NCBI GenBank assembly: GCA_048772705.1
Contig: JBLWGC010000071.1
Location: forward strand, 1-47,151
Direction: 5' to 3'
Length of the DNA stretch: 47,151 nt
Source: Leidyana gryllorum EB-2025a
Taxonomy: Eukaryota > Apicomplexa
A program made the position numbers and the translations under genes. Positions 11,174-20,520 of the stretch are shown one piece after another. The notes beneath the pieces were generated by a model. It was not told the origin of the DNA, did no database searches, and saw only the letters and a program-made list of their open reading frames with translations. Numbering within the stretch: position 1 is the stretch's first letter; every line of letters begins with the position of its first letter.

Positions 11174-14100
11174 TCAAGACTCCAGGTCCTTGCCTTCCAG
11201 TTGCTCCGGTGTGTACGGTACCTTGGTGGTTTCTCTATTGTTGTACTCTCTTCGGAATGCCAGGACCAGGTCCATGGCGTCTCCCTCTTTGATCACCGTT
11301 AGTGGCTCCCAAGTGTTCTCTGAGTCGGGGTAACCTCTCCACTTTATCAGCCAGAGGTAAGATCCGTCCCTTAGTCTCTCTCCTTTCACGGCCTCCATTT
11401 GGTACAGTGGTTGCGGGTTCTCGGGAGGCGTTCCCGTATACTTCCGCAAACGGCTGACGTGGAATCGGTTATGTACTTGCAATCGAGCCGGTAGCTCGAG
11501 TTCATAAACATCACCAGGTATGCAGCTGATGACGCGAAATGGTCCAATCCAGCTATGGGATAGCTTAGTTCGGCGCAGGCCTTTCAACTGCTTTGATGAC
11601 AGCAGGACGTAATCGCCTTCTTGGTGGCTCTCTTCTCTCCTGTTGGTGTCCGCTGCCTTCTTCTGTTTTTTCTGTGCCGTGCGTATTCGGTCTGTGATCT
11701 CCTGTAGTCTCTCCGCTTCCAGCTGCAGCGGTTTCTTCGCTGACGTTGGGCGTTCGGGTATGGATGCCACTAGTGGCGTTCTGAAGGGGGTCCCTGTCTC
11801 TGCCTCGTGTGGAGACATTCCAATTGACTCGTTCATGGCCGAATTTATTGCCATTTCCACGGTGGGGATGAGCTGTGTCCAGTGAGGGCCTAATTCTGTG
11901 CATACTGTTCGCAAGACCTGCAAGGCGGTGCGGTGCCCTCTTTCCACCATCCCGTTCGTCTGGGGGTGGAATGCGGTACTCGGTCGCAATTTTGTTCCCA
12001 TGATGCGTAACATTTCCGTCCATACTTCTGAACACCACCGTGAGTCGCGATCGCAAACAATTGACTCTGGACACCCATCAGCAGTTGTGCTGAGTCCGTT
12101 GCGGAAATATCCCTGCGACAGGGAATGAGCGTCATTCTGCGGGAGAACCTGTCAATTATAGTCATCAGACAGTCTTTCTTGTGGGTAGGGTCCTCCGGCA
12201 GGCAAACCAGATCGATGCTGACCTCGCGCCACGGCTCACAGGGTGGTGGGATTGGATGTAGGAGCCCTATTGTTTTTTGATTCGTGCTCTTGACTCTTTG
12301 GCAGGTGTCGCATGCCCTGCAATACTCTCGAACGTCCCGAGCAACATGTGGCCAGTGAAACATAGCGACCACTCTCTTCAGTGTTCTGTCGATTCCCATG
12401 TGGCCTCCTAGTGGTGAGCTATGGCACTCCTCCAGTATGCGAAGCTTTACTTCGCGGTTGTCCGGTACTATGATACGGTCCTCGCAGTCATATATGAGCC
12501 CCTGATGCTTAATCTGGTCTCCGGTTGGCTGGAGGGGTCCACTTAGACGTTGAAGCAGTAGCATGAACTCTCCCTCTCTGCTTTGGTAGTGTGCCATGTG
12601 ACAGAGTTTCGGTGGCGGTCTGCTCAATAAGTCGGCCAAGTGGTTCTCACTTCCTTTGATATAGTCGATTTTGCAGGGGAACTGGGAGATCTTCAGCACC
12701 CGGTCTGACACGTTCTTCGCTTTGGCGAGTGTTGCCAATGGCTTGTGGTCGGTGAAGACCGAGAACGGCTTAGTGGCCAAGAAATGACGCCAACGCTTGA
12801 GCGCTCTTTCAATCGCGTACAGTTCCCTTTCGTGGACGGGCCACGCCTTCTGTGCTGGGGTCAGTCTGCAGCTCATGAACTCTAATGGTGTTCGGCCTTC
12901 GGGCTGATGCTGTTCCAACGTGGCTCCGATGGCCTCGTTCGAGGCGTCCGTCGTGACAACCAACGGCAAGTTGCGGTCCATGTGTCCTAACTGTCTTTCG
13001 TCATCAAAGCAAGTAGTGAGGTCCTGCCACGCCCTCGTCCTCTCTGGAGTCCATTCAATGGTCCTTCGGCTTCGAACTGGCGGCAATCAGGCCGTGGAAT
13101 ATTCGTACTTTCTCTGCGAACAGTGGAATGAATCGCGAGTAATAAGACATGGCTCCGATCAGTGTTGACAGCTCCTTCACCGTTTCCGGCGGTGGACGAG
13201 TGCGGAAGAACTCTACCTTGGTTTTGGCGGGTTGGATCCCTCCTGGTGTCACTCTGTGACCTGTGAATTCCACCTCAGTGAGGTAGAACTTGGATTTGCT
13301 CGCGTTTATATACAGTTGATGTCTTCTCAGGCGGTTGAACACTGCTTCGAGGTGTGCTCGATGTTCCTCCCAGCTTGTGCTGTATACCAGTAGGTCATCC
13401 ACGTAAGCCACTACGCATTCGCCAATCAGTTCATCCAAAACTTCGGTCATCAGTGCGATGAACGCGCATGGGGCGTTCTTCAGCCCGAATGGCATCACGG
13501 TATATTGATACTTACCAAATGGGGTCACAAAGGCCGTGAACTGTTGGGATTCGGGTTCGATCCTGATCTGGTGGAATCCAGACTTCAGGTCAATCTTCGA
13601 GAAGACCCGTGCGCCCCTCAGAACCGATAGGTTCTCTTCTGTCGTCGTCGTGGGGTATGCATAGTTCACCGTTTGATCGTTGAGAGCCTTGTAATTCGTG
13701 ACCATTCTGGGTACATTGGTGTCAGCCTTGGGTACCAGAAAGCACGGAGCTGACCATTCCGACTTGGACTGGACGATCTTCCCCTGGGTTAGCAACTCAT
13801 CCACTTGTCGACCTAGCTCTCCAACGTCGCCTTTCCCGCCATACGGGCGTCCTGCATATGGTTTGGCATCCGGCTGAATTTTTATTTGAAAATTATGGAA
13901 TCCCCGATCTGGTGGATATGGAAGGTTGTCGCTGAAGAGTTCTCCGAACTCCTCCATGATCCACCCGTTCTCCCCCTGGATCTCCGGGACTGGTCGAGGT
14001 CAGTTGAGTTTCACCGGTTTTGTAACGAATGCTTTGTTGACCTCGAGGATCGCTCCTTCGGCTATCACCATTCTTCCTGTTCCGTCGGTTCCCAAGATGA

Positions 14101-14395
14101 GCGGTATGTCATGAATCAGCGGGAGGCCTACTATCGCCTCGTAGTGGTCATTGTGTACCACCGCAAAGCGCGAGGGGGGATACCGCTTGTGTTGAGTCTT
14201 CAGACAGGCTTGTACTTCTCCTTCGCACTTCGCCGAGCCCATTCCTTCAATCCTTTGCGTGATGCAATCCTGTATTTTCAGACCTAAGCTCCTTGCCAAG
14301 GCTGGTGTGATGATATTCACTTCCGATCCTGAGTCGATCAGGGCTGTCGTTCTTCGGCTATGCCCCCCCTTGGGGCTCGTTACCTCCCACTCCAT
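11174..14395 (-). pseudogene. pol: Pol region of element 3
   Basis: Reading on the minus strand from the high end: protease near 14.34 kb, reverse transcriptase about 13.8-13.2 kb, RNase H about 13.0-12.65 kb (TTDASNEAIGATLE), integrase about 12.45-11.65 kb, chromodomain about 11.38-11.29 kb. Fragmented, with several breaks. Confidence 0.85.
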
Positions 14396-14475
14396 TGTGG
14401 CCGTCCAACCCGTGCGTAGCGTGCCTTGCCACTGGATGGCGGTGAAGCATGTGTTAGGCCCGTGCTGGGCCTCGT

Positions 14476-15459
14476 CTAAAAATCCGAGTCCGTTTCGGCC
14501 TCCTCTTCGCGGTTTCCGTCTTCTGGTAAGTTCGCCATCGCCGGGAAGGCTCTCCGTCTTTGCTGGTTGTTCTTAGGGTGGTTTCCCCGCTTCGGGCATT
14601 TGGTGGACAGGTGTCCGGCTTGTCCGCACAGGTAGCACAGGTTGTGCTTGCTGCAGTGTTCCCGCGTGTGAGGATTTTGTATCCCCACTCCTCTGTGAGT
14701 TGCTACCAACGTCCGTTTGACTAATTGTGTTTCTTTTGGGCACATGATGAGGACCAGCGAAACCGCCTCGGCTACCGTTTGGGGGTTTCTGCCGCGGATC
14801 GCCAACTGCTCTGCCTTCGGAAGTCGCGACAGAAACAACTCCACCATATCCTGTTCCGGGACGTTTCGCACGGTACGCCGCTCTTGTCTGAACGCAATGG
14901 CGAACTGACGGATGCCTCCCTCCTCCGGGCGCAATTCCACCAGCCGCGCTAGGCTTCCCCGCTTGTCCGACTCAAACTCATTCGTAACCATCCTGCGGAA
15001 GCTCTCCCAGTCCAGGCGCCTGATGTCGGAAGCAACTGTGTTCGCCCAGGACGACGCTCCCGCTCGGAAGGTGCCGCAAGCCACTGCTGTCCAGTTGTTG
15101 ATCGGTAGGTTGGCGTTCCGGAAGCAGTTTTCGAGAGTATCGAGATGAGCGGCCGGCTCCGTGCTGCCATCGTAACCTCCTGCTACTTGGACCGTTGTTC
15201 GAATCCATCCCATCACTCGCATTGTCTGGTCCGTTGGTTCTGCCGGTTCGTGCCCGTGATCTATCTTCTTCCTGACGGTCGGGTCCCTCATTCCTTCCCT
15301 CGCTTCGGCTGCCGTATCTACATCTTCGTCCATCGGAGGTAAGTTGTGCGCACTGCCAGTATAACCCGGTGGCAGGTCAGTAAGTTCAGTAGTTATTGCT
15401 CCAAGTAACTTCCCGTTCCGCAGGCGGAGTCCATCGGTTTCGTTATGTTCCATTGTCAT
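14476..15459 (-). CDS. gag: Gag of element 3
   Basis: Open frame whose likely start is the ATG at 15459 or 15453, just after a CACACACGTGTGCTTACG leader. Zinc knuckle CYLCGQAGHLSTKC near the C-terminus (minus strand, about 14.6 kb), retrotransposon gag-like region before it (RQERRTVRNVPEQDMVELFL). Not alignable by eye to the gags of elements 1 and 2 outside the knuckle. Confidence 0.75.
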   Translation of the reverse strand: MTMEHNETDGLRLRNGKLLGAITTELTDLPPGYTGSAHNLPPMDEDVDTAAEAREGMRDPTVRKKIDHGHEPAEPTDQTMRVMGWIRTTVQVAGGYDGSTEPAAHLDTLENCFRNANLPINNWTAVACGTFRAGASSWANTVASDIRRLDWESFRRMVTNEFESDKRGSLARLVELRPEEGGIRQFAIAFRQERRTVRNVPEQDMVELFLSRLPKAEQLAIRGRNPQTVAEAVSLVLIMCPKETQLVKRTLVATHRGVGIQNPHTREHCSKHNLCYLCGQAGHLSTKCPKRGNHPKNNQQRRRAFPAMANLPEDGNREEEAETDSDF

Positions 15460-15494
15460 GCAAGTAAAAACGTAAGCACACGTGTGTGTCGATC

Positions 15495-15563
15495 CCCCGT
15501 CTCCGTCTCCGGGTGATCTGCCGGCCGGCCCCCGGGTCGTCGGTAACAAAGTGTTGGCTACAC
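15495..15563 (-). repeat. Terminal repeat of element 3, 5' side
   Basis: Partner of 11096-11164. It is followed on the plus strand by GCATGAACATTAAAAAGG, a word that also occurs at 16.47 and 20.50 kb. Confidence 0.75.
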
Positions 15564-15745
15564 GCATGAACATTAAAAAGGGAACACATGTGTTGCTTAC
15601 ATATGGTATCGGCCGCCTATGCGGCCTTGTCTGTGCTACTAATTCAAAAAAACTGTGTGTTGCAGTTGTGTGGGGTCAGTGTGGCATTGGTGTTGTGTGA
15701 GTACCTTGCTTAGATCGCTTATCATCATTCACAACTGAGCTTCAG

Positions 15746-15925
15746 ATGAACAAACTGAACACCACCACTACTACTGATCAGAAAGCAGCACTCCTCCGTA
15801 CCAAACAGATCAACTTGAGAGATCTGGCCAACAGAAGCAGCGATCTGACTATCGACGTGGATCGCTGTAAACCTTGCGGTTTCTTGGTTTGTTTCGAAGC
15901 TGCATCTGTTCAAGTATCACGTTGA
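15746..15925 (+). CDS. Hypothetical 59-residue ORF
   Basis: Starts MNKLNTTTTTDQKAALLRTK and continues with a plausible soluble helix (NLRDLANRSSDLTIDVD); the last 20 residues look less like protein. No family recognised. It is followed by CACAAAAAGGTAAGAT, a good splice donor at 15941, so it could be the first exon of the gene at 16107, but the frames do not connect simply. It sits downstream of nothing obvious; the left neighbour is the end of element 3. Confidence 0.4.
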   Translation: MNKLNTTTTTDQKAALLRTKQINLRDLANRSSDLTIDVDRCKPCGFLVCFEAASVQVSR

Positions 15926-15940
15926 AGCTAATCACAAAAA

Positions 15941-16106
15941 GGTAAGATCTTTTGTATAAGCACACGTGCGTGTTTGTTTATTCGTGTCTCCGTCTCCGGG
16001 TATCGTGCCGGCCGGCTCCAGGGCCGTCGGTGATAAAAGTCCTAAATGGGGTGTTACAAAGGGTCCTAAGTGGAAAGGGTGTTACAATCGCCTGATCGTC
16101 GATCAG
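15941..16106 (+). other. Intron-like segment with leader module
   Basis: From GTAAG at 15941 to CAG at 16104-16106. Contains AAGCACACGTGCGTG, GTCTCCGTCTCCGGG and GCCGGCCGGC, the words also found at the ends of element 3 and in the spacer at 10.9 kb. Confidence 0.45.
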
Positions 16107-16853
16107 CGCCCGTCTCCACCTCTGCTCAACTCAAGCCGCGAACATCGATGCCGACATACCTTTTCTCCAACCTCTGGTGCTCGAGGCACCCACCATCACC
16201 AACGCGGGAACGATCTCGGCGAGGGGAGACGTGTCTCTGAAAGCCTCGAAGCTACTCGTCAAAGCGGTCGATTTCACAACAAAGACTATGGTTGTGTAAG
16301 TGTCGGGCTCTCAGGGTGGTTGCGAGGCCTTCTTGGTCTTCTGGGCTAGTGCCTTAGGGATAACACCAGTCTTGGATCCCTTTCTGGTCGTTGGCATTCT
16401 TGGTAAGTTCGTGCGTGTCTGCGTGTTTGCGTGCCGGTGTCTCCGGTGTGTTCGAGACGTGTTCATGTACATTAAAAAGGTTCACAGTAAGCTAGCTGCT
16501 CGTCCGGTGGCCTACAGTTGCGTGGTTGGGAACCGATTGACAATTGTTGCTGAGGTCCTCGTCAACGGAGTCAATTATCAGACCACGGCATCTGGTGCCA
16601 CCCATTCGACCACCGGTCAACCGTCTATTTCCACCAGGGGGGCCAACGGGCAGATCAAACTGCGGGTGAAGAAAGATCTGGTGAATATTGACAGCCGGGT
16701 CAGCTGCAGGCCCGTCGCAGGGCGGAGGGAGCTTTGTTCAAGGTGCGTTTGGGCGGCATTCGTTGTGTTTCGTTGTCTATTGTGTTCAGGCCCTTCTGGA
16801 AAAAGGTGGGCCTAAGGCCGGACAAATATCAGTGTCTGTCGGTCTGTGAGTAG
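16107..16853 (+). CDS. Unrecognised spliced gene, about three exons
   Basis: Predicted exons 16107-16295, 16518-16742 and 16790-16853 with GT-AG introns (donors GTAAGT and GTGCGT; the second intron is T-rich, 47 nt). The exons stay in one frame through both junctions and end at TAG. Exon 1 codes a hydrophobic and Gly/Thr-rich stretch (APTITNAGTISARGDVSLKA), exon 2 GNRLTIVAEVLVNGVNYQTT and ISTRGANGQIKLRVKKDL, which has the alternating pattern of beta-strand or beta-helix proteins. I do not recognise the family. The 5' end is unresolved. A partial copy without intron 1 is at 23112. Intron 1 carries the repeated leader-like module. Confidence 0.5.
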
Positions 16854-17236
16854 CGTAAGAGCCTACCGCCAACTGTATGGGAAGCGTCGTGGGATAACAG
16901 GGGGTTTTGGTCTAGTCGTGGTATTCTGCGTGCTCGCGCGTCCGATACATCTCTAAGAGACGGTCCTTGGAGGACGACTCCTGCCCCTACCGTAGGTAGA
17001 ACTAGAGGTTTTCAGACTCCATGTAGACTGGTTTTTCAGTAGCCCGGCCTACGTGCGTACCACTACGTAAACTGAGCCCCATCTTAATCGTGCACTAATC
17101 TGTTTTGTGCGTTGTTCGTTCTCCGTCTGTCTGTGTATCTACTAGTTGTGTCCGAAAAACCCTGTATTGTATGGCCTGCGTCAGTCTGCCGTAGCGGGTT
17201 AAACGGGCTATAGTACAGCTATAAAGGCACAGCCAA
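16854..17236. other. Spacer, no gene seen
   Basis: 383 bp between the spliced gene and the first tRNA remnant. Contains phrases such as CGGTCCTTGGAGGACGACTCC (short hairpin) but no ORF, tRNA or repeat that I can support. Confidence 0.5.
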
Positions 17237-17279
17237 TCTTCCACCCGAAGGAAGAATCATACCACTAGACCAAACAGCC
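17237..17279 (-). pseudogene. tRNA-Pro(CGG) 5' half, array edge
   Basis: Matches the acceptor, D arm and anticodon arm of the Pro genes; the 3' half is missing. Marks the left border of the tRNA array. Confidence 0.8.
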
Positions 17280-17365
17280 GCCTGTCGGTCGTGCAACCGC
17301 TGAGTACAGTCGAGAGAGTGGTCATACGATGTTGAGAACAAAAAATGCGATGGGGTCTGCACAAC

Positions 17366-17438
17366 GGGCGACTAGCTGAAATGGTAGAGCGCCCGCTTAG
17401 CATGCGAGAGGTACTGGGATCGATGCCCAGGTCGTCCA
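17366..17438 (+). tRNA. tRNA-Ala(AGC)
   Basis: Loop TTAGCAT; one mismatch in the anticodon stem (CCCGC/GCGAG). T arm CTGGGATCGATGCCCAG. TTTT lies 11 bp downstream. Confidence 0.9.
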
Positions 17439-17529
17439 AACTTCGTAGTTTTCAACTGCCGGTATTTTTACGACCTTGGAAGGGTCCAAAAGCACAAGTG
17501 CCGTCTAGAGAGTACGGTGCCGCAGAACC

Positions 17530-17602
17530 CGGTCCGGGTAGGTTTCGAACCTGCGACTTTGTGGTTAACAGCCACACGCTCTGCCGACTGAGCTACCAGA
17601 CC
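17530..17602 (-). tRNA. tRNA-Asn(GTT)
   Basis: Loop CTGTTAA; acceptor GGTCTGG pairs with CCGGACC, better than the other Asn copies. Confidence 0.9.
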
Positions 17603-17721
17603 CAGTGACAATCTTTCAGAGGTTAGTAGAGAGATCCTTCATCTTATACCGAAGAATTTTGCAGCCCTCTCACGTTATCGAGACCTGAGAGACCAGCCAG
17701 AAAAGCTTGAGCTCGTGAGCA

Positions 17722-17793
17722 AGCCTTCTGCCGGAATCGAACCGGCGACCTTTCGCTTACTAAGCGAATGCTCTGCCCCTAAGCTAAGAAGGC
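17722..17793 (-). tRNA. tRNA-Thr(AGT)
   Basis: Loop TTAGTAA in a TTCGC/GCGAA stem; acceptor GCCTTCT/AGAAGGC. Copy of the gene at 18274. Confidence 0.95.
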
Positions 17794-17861
17794 AATACAA
17801 GCCGAAGATCACGAATCAGTTACTATTGACGGGGATTACTGGAGCACTTTGCTCGAGTAAC

Positions 17862-17908
17862 TTCCACTGCCGGGACTTGAACCCGGATCGTGCGGGTGAA
17901 AGCCGCGA
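17862..17908 (-). pseudogene. tRNA-Glu(TTC) 3' half
   Basis: T arm and anticodon arm intact, then switches to unrelated sequence. The same junction sequence occurs near 44025. Confidence 0.8.
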
Positions 17909-17939
17909 CTGTACCAGCCATTTGCACCACCGACCGATG

Positions 17940-18010
17940 GGCTGTTTGGTCTAGTGCTATGATCCCTCCTCAGGGTGGAAGGAGTCCTGGTTCGATTCCC
18001 AGAACAGCCC
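17940..18010 (+). tRNA. tRNA-Pro(AGG), one base short
   Basis: Loop TCAGGGT; the T stem lacks one G and the anticodon stem pairs poorly. Near-identical copy at 44050. Confidence 0.7.
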
Positions 18011-18152
18011 TCTTGGTCGTCGGTTGACCCGACGGGACAAGTTGCCCTCAGAACCAATACAGCCACCTCGTTAGCCCACTTGGGTAGGGCAGTCAGGGCA
18101 TACTAGCATCTCAAGGATCGCATTTCGGCTCCCTCTTCCATGTTGCAGACTA

Positions 18153-18224
18153 AGCAGTGTAGCTCAGTGGAAGAGTGTTGGGCTCATAACCCAAAGGTCC
18201 GTCGATCGAAACGACGCACTGCTA
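18153..18224 (+). tRNA. Initiator tRNA-Met(CAT)
   Basis: Loop CTCATAA, A1-T72 pair (AGCAGTG/CACTGCT), T loop ATCGAAA with A54: marks of a eukaryotic initiator. Its 3' end plus CCA is the exact partner of the primer-binding sites of elements 1 and 2. Copy at 44258. Confidence 0.95.
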
Positions 18225-18273
18225 AGTGTGCGCAGCAGGGAAACAGTTATAGAATAGATTTTCTCGTGACCAA

Positions 18274-18345
18274 AGCCTTCTGCCGGAATCGAACCGGCGA
18301 CCTTTCGCTTACTAAGCGAATGCTCTGCCCCTAAGCTAAGAAGGC
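18274..18345 (-). tRNA. tRNA-Thr(AGT)
   Basis: Identical body to 17722. Part of a module duplicated at 44.26-44.6 kb. Confidence 0.95.
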
Positions 18346-18421
18346 AATGGAAGCCACAGATCACGAGTCAGTCACTATTGACGGAGGTTACTGGAGCACT
18401 TTGCTCGAATGGTCCAATGAC

Positions 18422-18495
18422 TTCGACTCCCGGAACTTGAACCCGGATCGTGCCGGTGAAAGCCGCATATCCTAGCCACTTTCGACTACAGTGGA
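18422..18495 (-). pseudogene. tRNA-Glu(TTC), decayed
   Basis: Full length but acceptor (TCGACTC against CAGTGGA), anticodon stem and D arm carry mismatches relative to 44522. Confidence 0.7.
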
Positions 18496-18663
18496 CGAGT
18501 GGTTGAGTTGGGGCTTCGGCCGAGAGCCGTAGCGTCTTGGAAAAAATGGTATGTCGGCGTGATCAAGTGAGTGGATCTCTGATACAGATTCGGACTTAGA
18601 CCAATTCCATTTGTATTGATCGTGGAATCTTGGGCCTTCCCCGGGTACAGGGCGAGCTTCCTT

Positions 18664-18735
18664 GCCCCCCCAACTCCGTCGGTGGAGCGCAAGACTTTTG
18701 ATGGGAGAACCGCGGGTTCGGGGGGGCGCGAGCAG
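18664..18735 (+). pseudogene. tRNA-Lys remnant
   Basis: Matches the Lys D arm (TCGGTGGAGCGCAAGACT) and T arm start, acceptor degraded. Relatives at 27830, 28981, 30024 and 37818. Confidence 0.65.
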
Positions 18736-18786
18736 TGCTGAACCGTATGTGAAGCCACTGGCCGCTAAATGCCGAGTTCGACAGGT

Positions 18787-18868
18787 GGCAACTTGCCCGA
18801 GTGTTTAAGGGGGTAGACTAGAAATCTACTGGGCCTGCCCCACGCTGGTTCAAATCCAGCAGTTGTCG
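18787..18868 (+). tRNA. tRNA-Ser(AGA)
   Basis: 82 nt class II tRNA, loop CTAGAAA, acceptor GGCAACT/AGTTGTC. Confidence 0.92.
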
Positions 18869-18943
18869 CGCGATGTGATCGGAGGGGTCAAACACCAACT
18901 TACATGAATTCCTGGAATGGTGGAAAAACAACCATGTGTCCTC

Positions 18944-19014
18944 TGCATCTGCCGGGAATCGAACCCGGGTCGTCTCGATGGCAACGAGACATTCTACCAC
19001 TAGACCACAGATGC
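18944..19014 (-). tRNA. tRNA-Gly(GCC)
   Basis: Loop TTGCCAT in TCTCG/CGAGA; intact B box. Followed on its own strand by TTTTT within 20 bp. Confidence 0.95.
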
Positions 19015-19086
19015 ATAATCCAGCGTTGAGCTAGTCGCCCGCTGTCCAGACTTCATAGCATTCCGTGGTTTTTGACATAGTACGCA

Positions 19087-19166
19087 TGACAAGCGTGAGA
19101 TTAGAGCCCACGCGATTTAGAAGTGCGGCCTGAACACAGCGCTTCAGACCACCCGGCCATGCTGCC
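19087..19166 (-). pseudogene. tRNA-Leu(CAG), decayed
   Basis: Class II Leu frame is clear but the B box, variable arm and acceptor have changed. Confidence 0.75.
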
Positions 19167-19262
19167 GGAGTGTTGTTGGCTTGCCGCTCGACGCGTTTGG
19201 TGTCCGTGGAACCTCGAAACCGGTAAGACGTCTGAGGCTGGAGGCCGGCCTGTTTGCGAGCG

Positions 19263-19334
19263 TCCGAGATAGTAAAGCGGTTAGTATTTCCGCCTGTCAT
19301 GCGGAAGACCCGGGTTCGATTCCCGGTCTCGGAG
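19263..19334 (+). tRNA. tRNA-Asp(GTC)
   Basis: Loop CTGTCAT; perfect T arm CCCGGGTTCGATTCCCGG. First gene of a module repeated at 36.4 kb. Confidence 0.92.
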
Positions 19335-19389
19335 CACAGGTGGTTTCGCTTAAGATTGTCTCCCCTGGTTCTCGCTGAAAGTTAGGAGT

Positions 19390-19460
19390 TACACCACCGA
19401 GGATTCACCTCGGACTTTCTGCGTGTTCAGCAGACGTCGTAACCACTAGACCGTGGGAGC
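19390..19460 (-). pseudogene. tRNA-Val(AAC), variant copy
   Basis: First of a head-to-tail pair with 19461. T loop is changed (GGTGAATCC in place of GTTCGATCC) and acceptor altered. Confidence 0.7.
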
Positions 19461-19532
19461 TACAGCCACCGAGGATTCACCTCGGACTTTCTGCGTGTTA
19501 AGCAGACGTCGTAACCACTAGACGGTGGCTGC
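19461..19532 (-). tRNA. tRNA-Val(AAC), altered B box
   Basis: Loop TTAACAC, intact acceptor, but B box GGTGAATCC lacks the TTC core, so transcription may be weak. Confidence 0.7.
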
Positions 19533-19596
19533 ATGAATGGTCCCCGCAGCCCAAGAGGAGTGGCGAAGTTTCACGGAGCAGTGAGGACCAGTTCCA

Positions 19597-19668
19597 AGGT
19601 CGCGCCGGGAATCGAACCCAGGTCGGGAGATTCAGAGTCTCCAGTGCTAACCACTACACCACGCAACC
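19597..19668 (-). tRNA. tRNA-Gln(CTG)
   Basis: Loop CTCTGAA in GGAGA/TCTCC; acceptor GGTTGCG/CGCGACC. Confidence 0.93.
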
Positions 19669-19885
19669 GATTCAGCCCATCCCAGAAGAGTCGGTAGAAT
19701 TGAGTCGGTAGAATTATCCGGACTAGCGCTTCCTCAACTGGACACACGCAACACGGGTCTCTCTACTGACGTCTGGAAAATTTAATTGGCTCCTGTATAT
19801 AGCGCCCAGCGTAGAGCGTTGGATTTGAGTCGGACAGAAAGCTCACTTCAATCATTGAAGCAATTGCGCTCTCCGCGAATGCTAC

Positions 19886-19967
19886 CGACAGGGGTGAGAT
19901 TCGAATTCACGCGGGTAAAACCCAACGGCTTAGCAGGCCGCCGCCTTAACCGCTCGGCCACCTTGCC
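19886..19967 (-). tRNA. tRNA-Ser(GCT)
   Basis: 82 nt class II, loop CTGCTAA in CGGC/GCCG; T stem has one mismatch. Confidence 0.88.
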
Positions 19968-20061
19968 GCCACTGTAACTGATTACACCTTCCCTCGGGCA
20001 CCCCGTGCGAACTGTTGTAGGAAGAGGGGGGTCTCTCTACTAACCTCTGAACATTGTAAGG

Positions 20062-20134
20062 GGTCTTGTAGCTCAGGCGGCAGAGGGTGTGGCTGTTAAC
20101 CGCAAAGTCGCAGGCTCGGAACCTGCCAGGAGCG
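20062..20134 (+). tRNA. tRNA-Asn(GTT), B box weakened
   Basis: Loop CTGTTAA; B box reads GGCTCGGAACC and acceptor pairs imperfectly. Confidence 0.7.
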
Positions 20135-20178
20135 CTTTCATAGGCACGCTAGACACTGACTGGGCTGCTCTCGCAATG

Positions 20179-20229
20179 GCAATTGTGGTCTGCGACCCTT
20201 CAAAGATGGTGAGATCCCCGGCACGTGCA
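20179..20229 (+). pseudogene. tRNA-Gly-derived remnant, CTTCAAA loop type
   Basis: Has TTGTGGTCT, CGACCCTTCAAAGATG and CACGTGC end but no normal T arm. Member of a five-copy family (25830, 35666, 39345, 44816). Confidence 0.65.
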
Positions 20230-20242
20230 GCCGTACGTACTT

Positions 20243-20317
20243 TGGACGACCTGGGCATCGATCCCAGTATCTCTCGCACGCTAAGCGTAGCGAGCTACCA
20301 TTTGAGCTAGTGTAAGT
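20243..20317 (-). pseudogene. tRNA-Ala(AGC), 5' end lost
   Basis: T arm and anticodon arm are recognisable, D arm altered, acceptor 5' strand replaced at the junction with the repeat at 20318. Confidence 0.75.
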
Positions 20318-20520
20318 CTGGGGTTCTTCTGGGGCCGGTGCCTTGGCAGTTCTCTTAGCCTTCAAGGCAAATGATCTGGGAAGTATACTGGGCCGGCTGG
20401 TTCGTCTGGTCATGGTAAGTCCAGTTAACTAGTTGCGTGCGTGTGCTGTGTTTGTACCCACCGTGTCTCCGGCCGGGCGGTTAGTTACGTCATGCATATT
20501 AAAAAGGGTGGTTTCACGAG
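20318..20520 (-). repeat. Copy of the intron-like module of 16.3-16.5 kb
   Basis: Same order of words as 16296-16490: GTGTAAGT, a GC-rich block, GGTAAGT, GTGTCTCC with CCGG, and CATATTAAAAAGG. On the minus strand both copies carry a start codon followed by a short very basic peptide (here MTRRTSRPSILPRSFALKAK). Confidence 0.55.

Larger units (their letters stand above)
11096..15563 (-). mobile_element. Ty3/gypsy chromovirus, element 3
   Basis: A second chromovirus lineage on the minus strand: gag with zinc knuckle, protease (DSGSE), reverse transcriptase (YVDD near 13.40 kb), RNase H, integrase zinc finger and core, and chromodomain (LIKWRGYPDSENTWEP). Only about 69 bp at the two ends are clearly the same (11096-11164 and 15495-15563). 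A purine run (GGGGAGGAG on the minus strand) next to the low end fits a polypurine tract. It is broken, with about three or four breaks, so it is older than elements 1 and 2. No target-site duplication or convincing primer-binding site was found. Confidence 0.85.

Noticed and set aside
16854-17236. 5S rRNA or snRNA gene in the spacer before the array
   Set aside because: No internal control region, Sm site or conserved stem that I could recognise.
20318-20413. Histone-like basic N-terminal exon on the minus strand (also 16.39 kb)
   Set aside because: Both copies start with Met and are rich in Arg/Lys, but they are short, differ in most residues and have no continuing domain; kept only as part of the repeat module.
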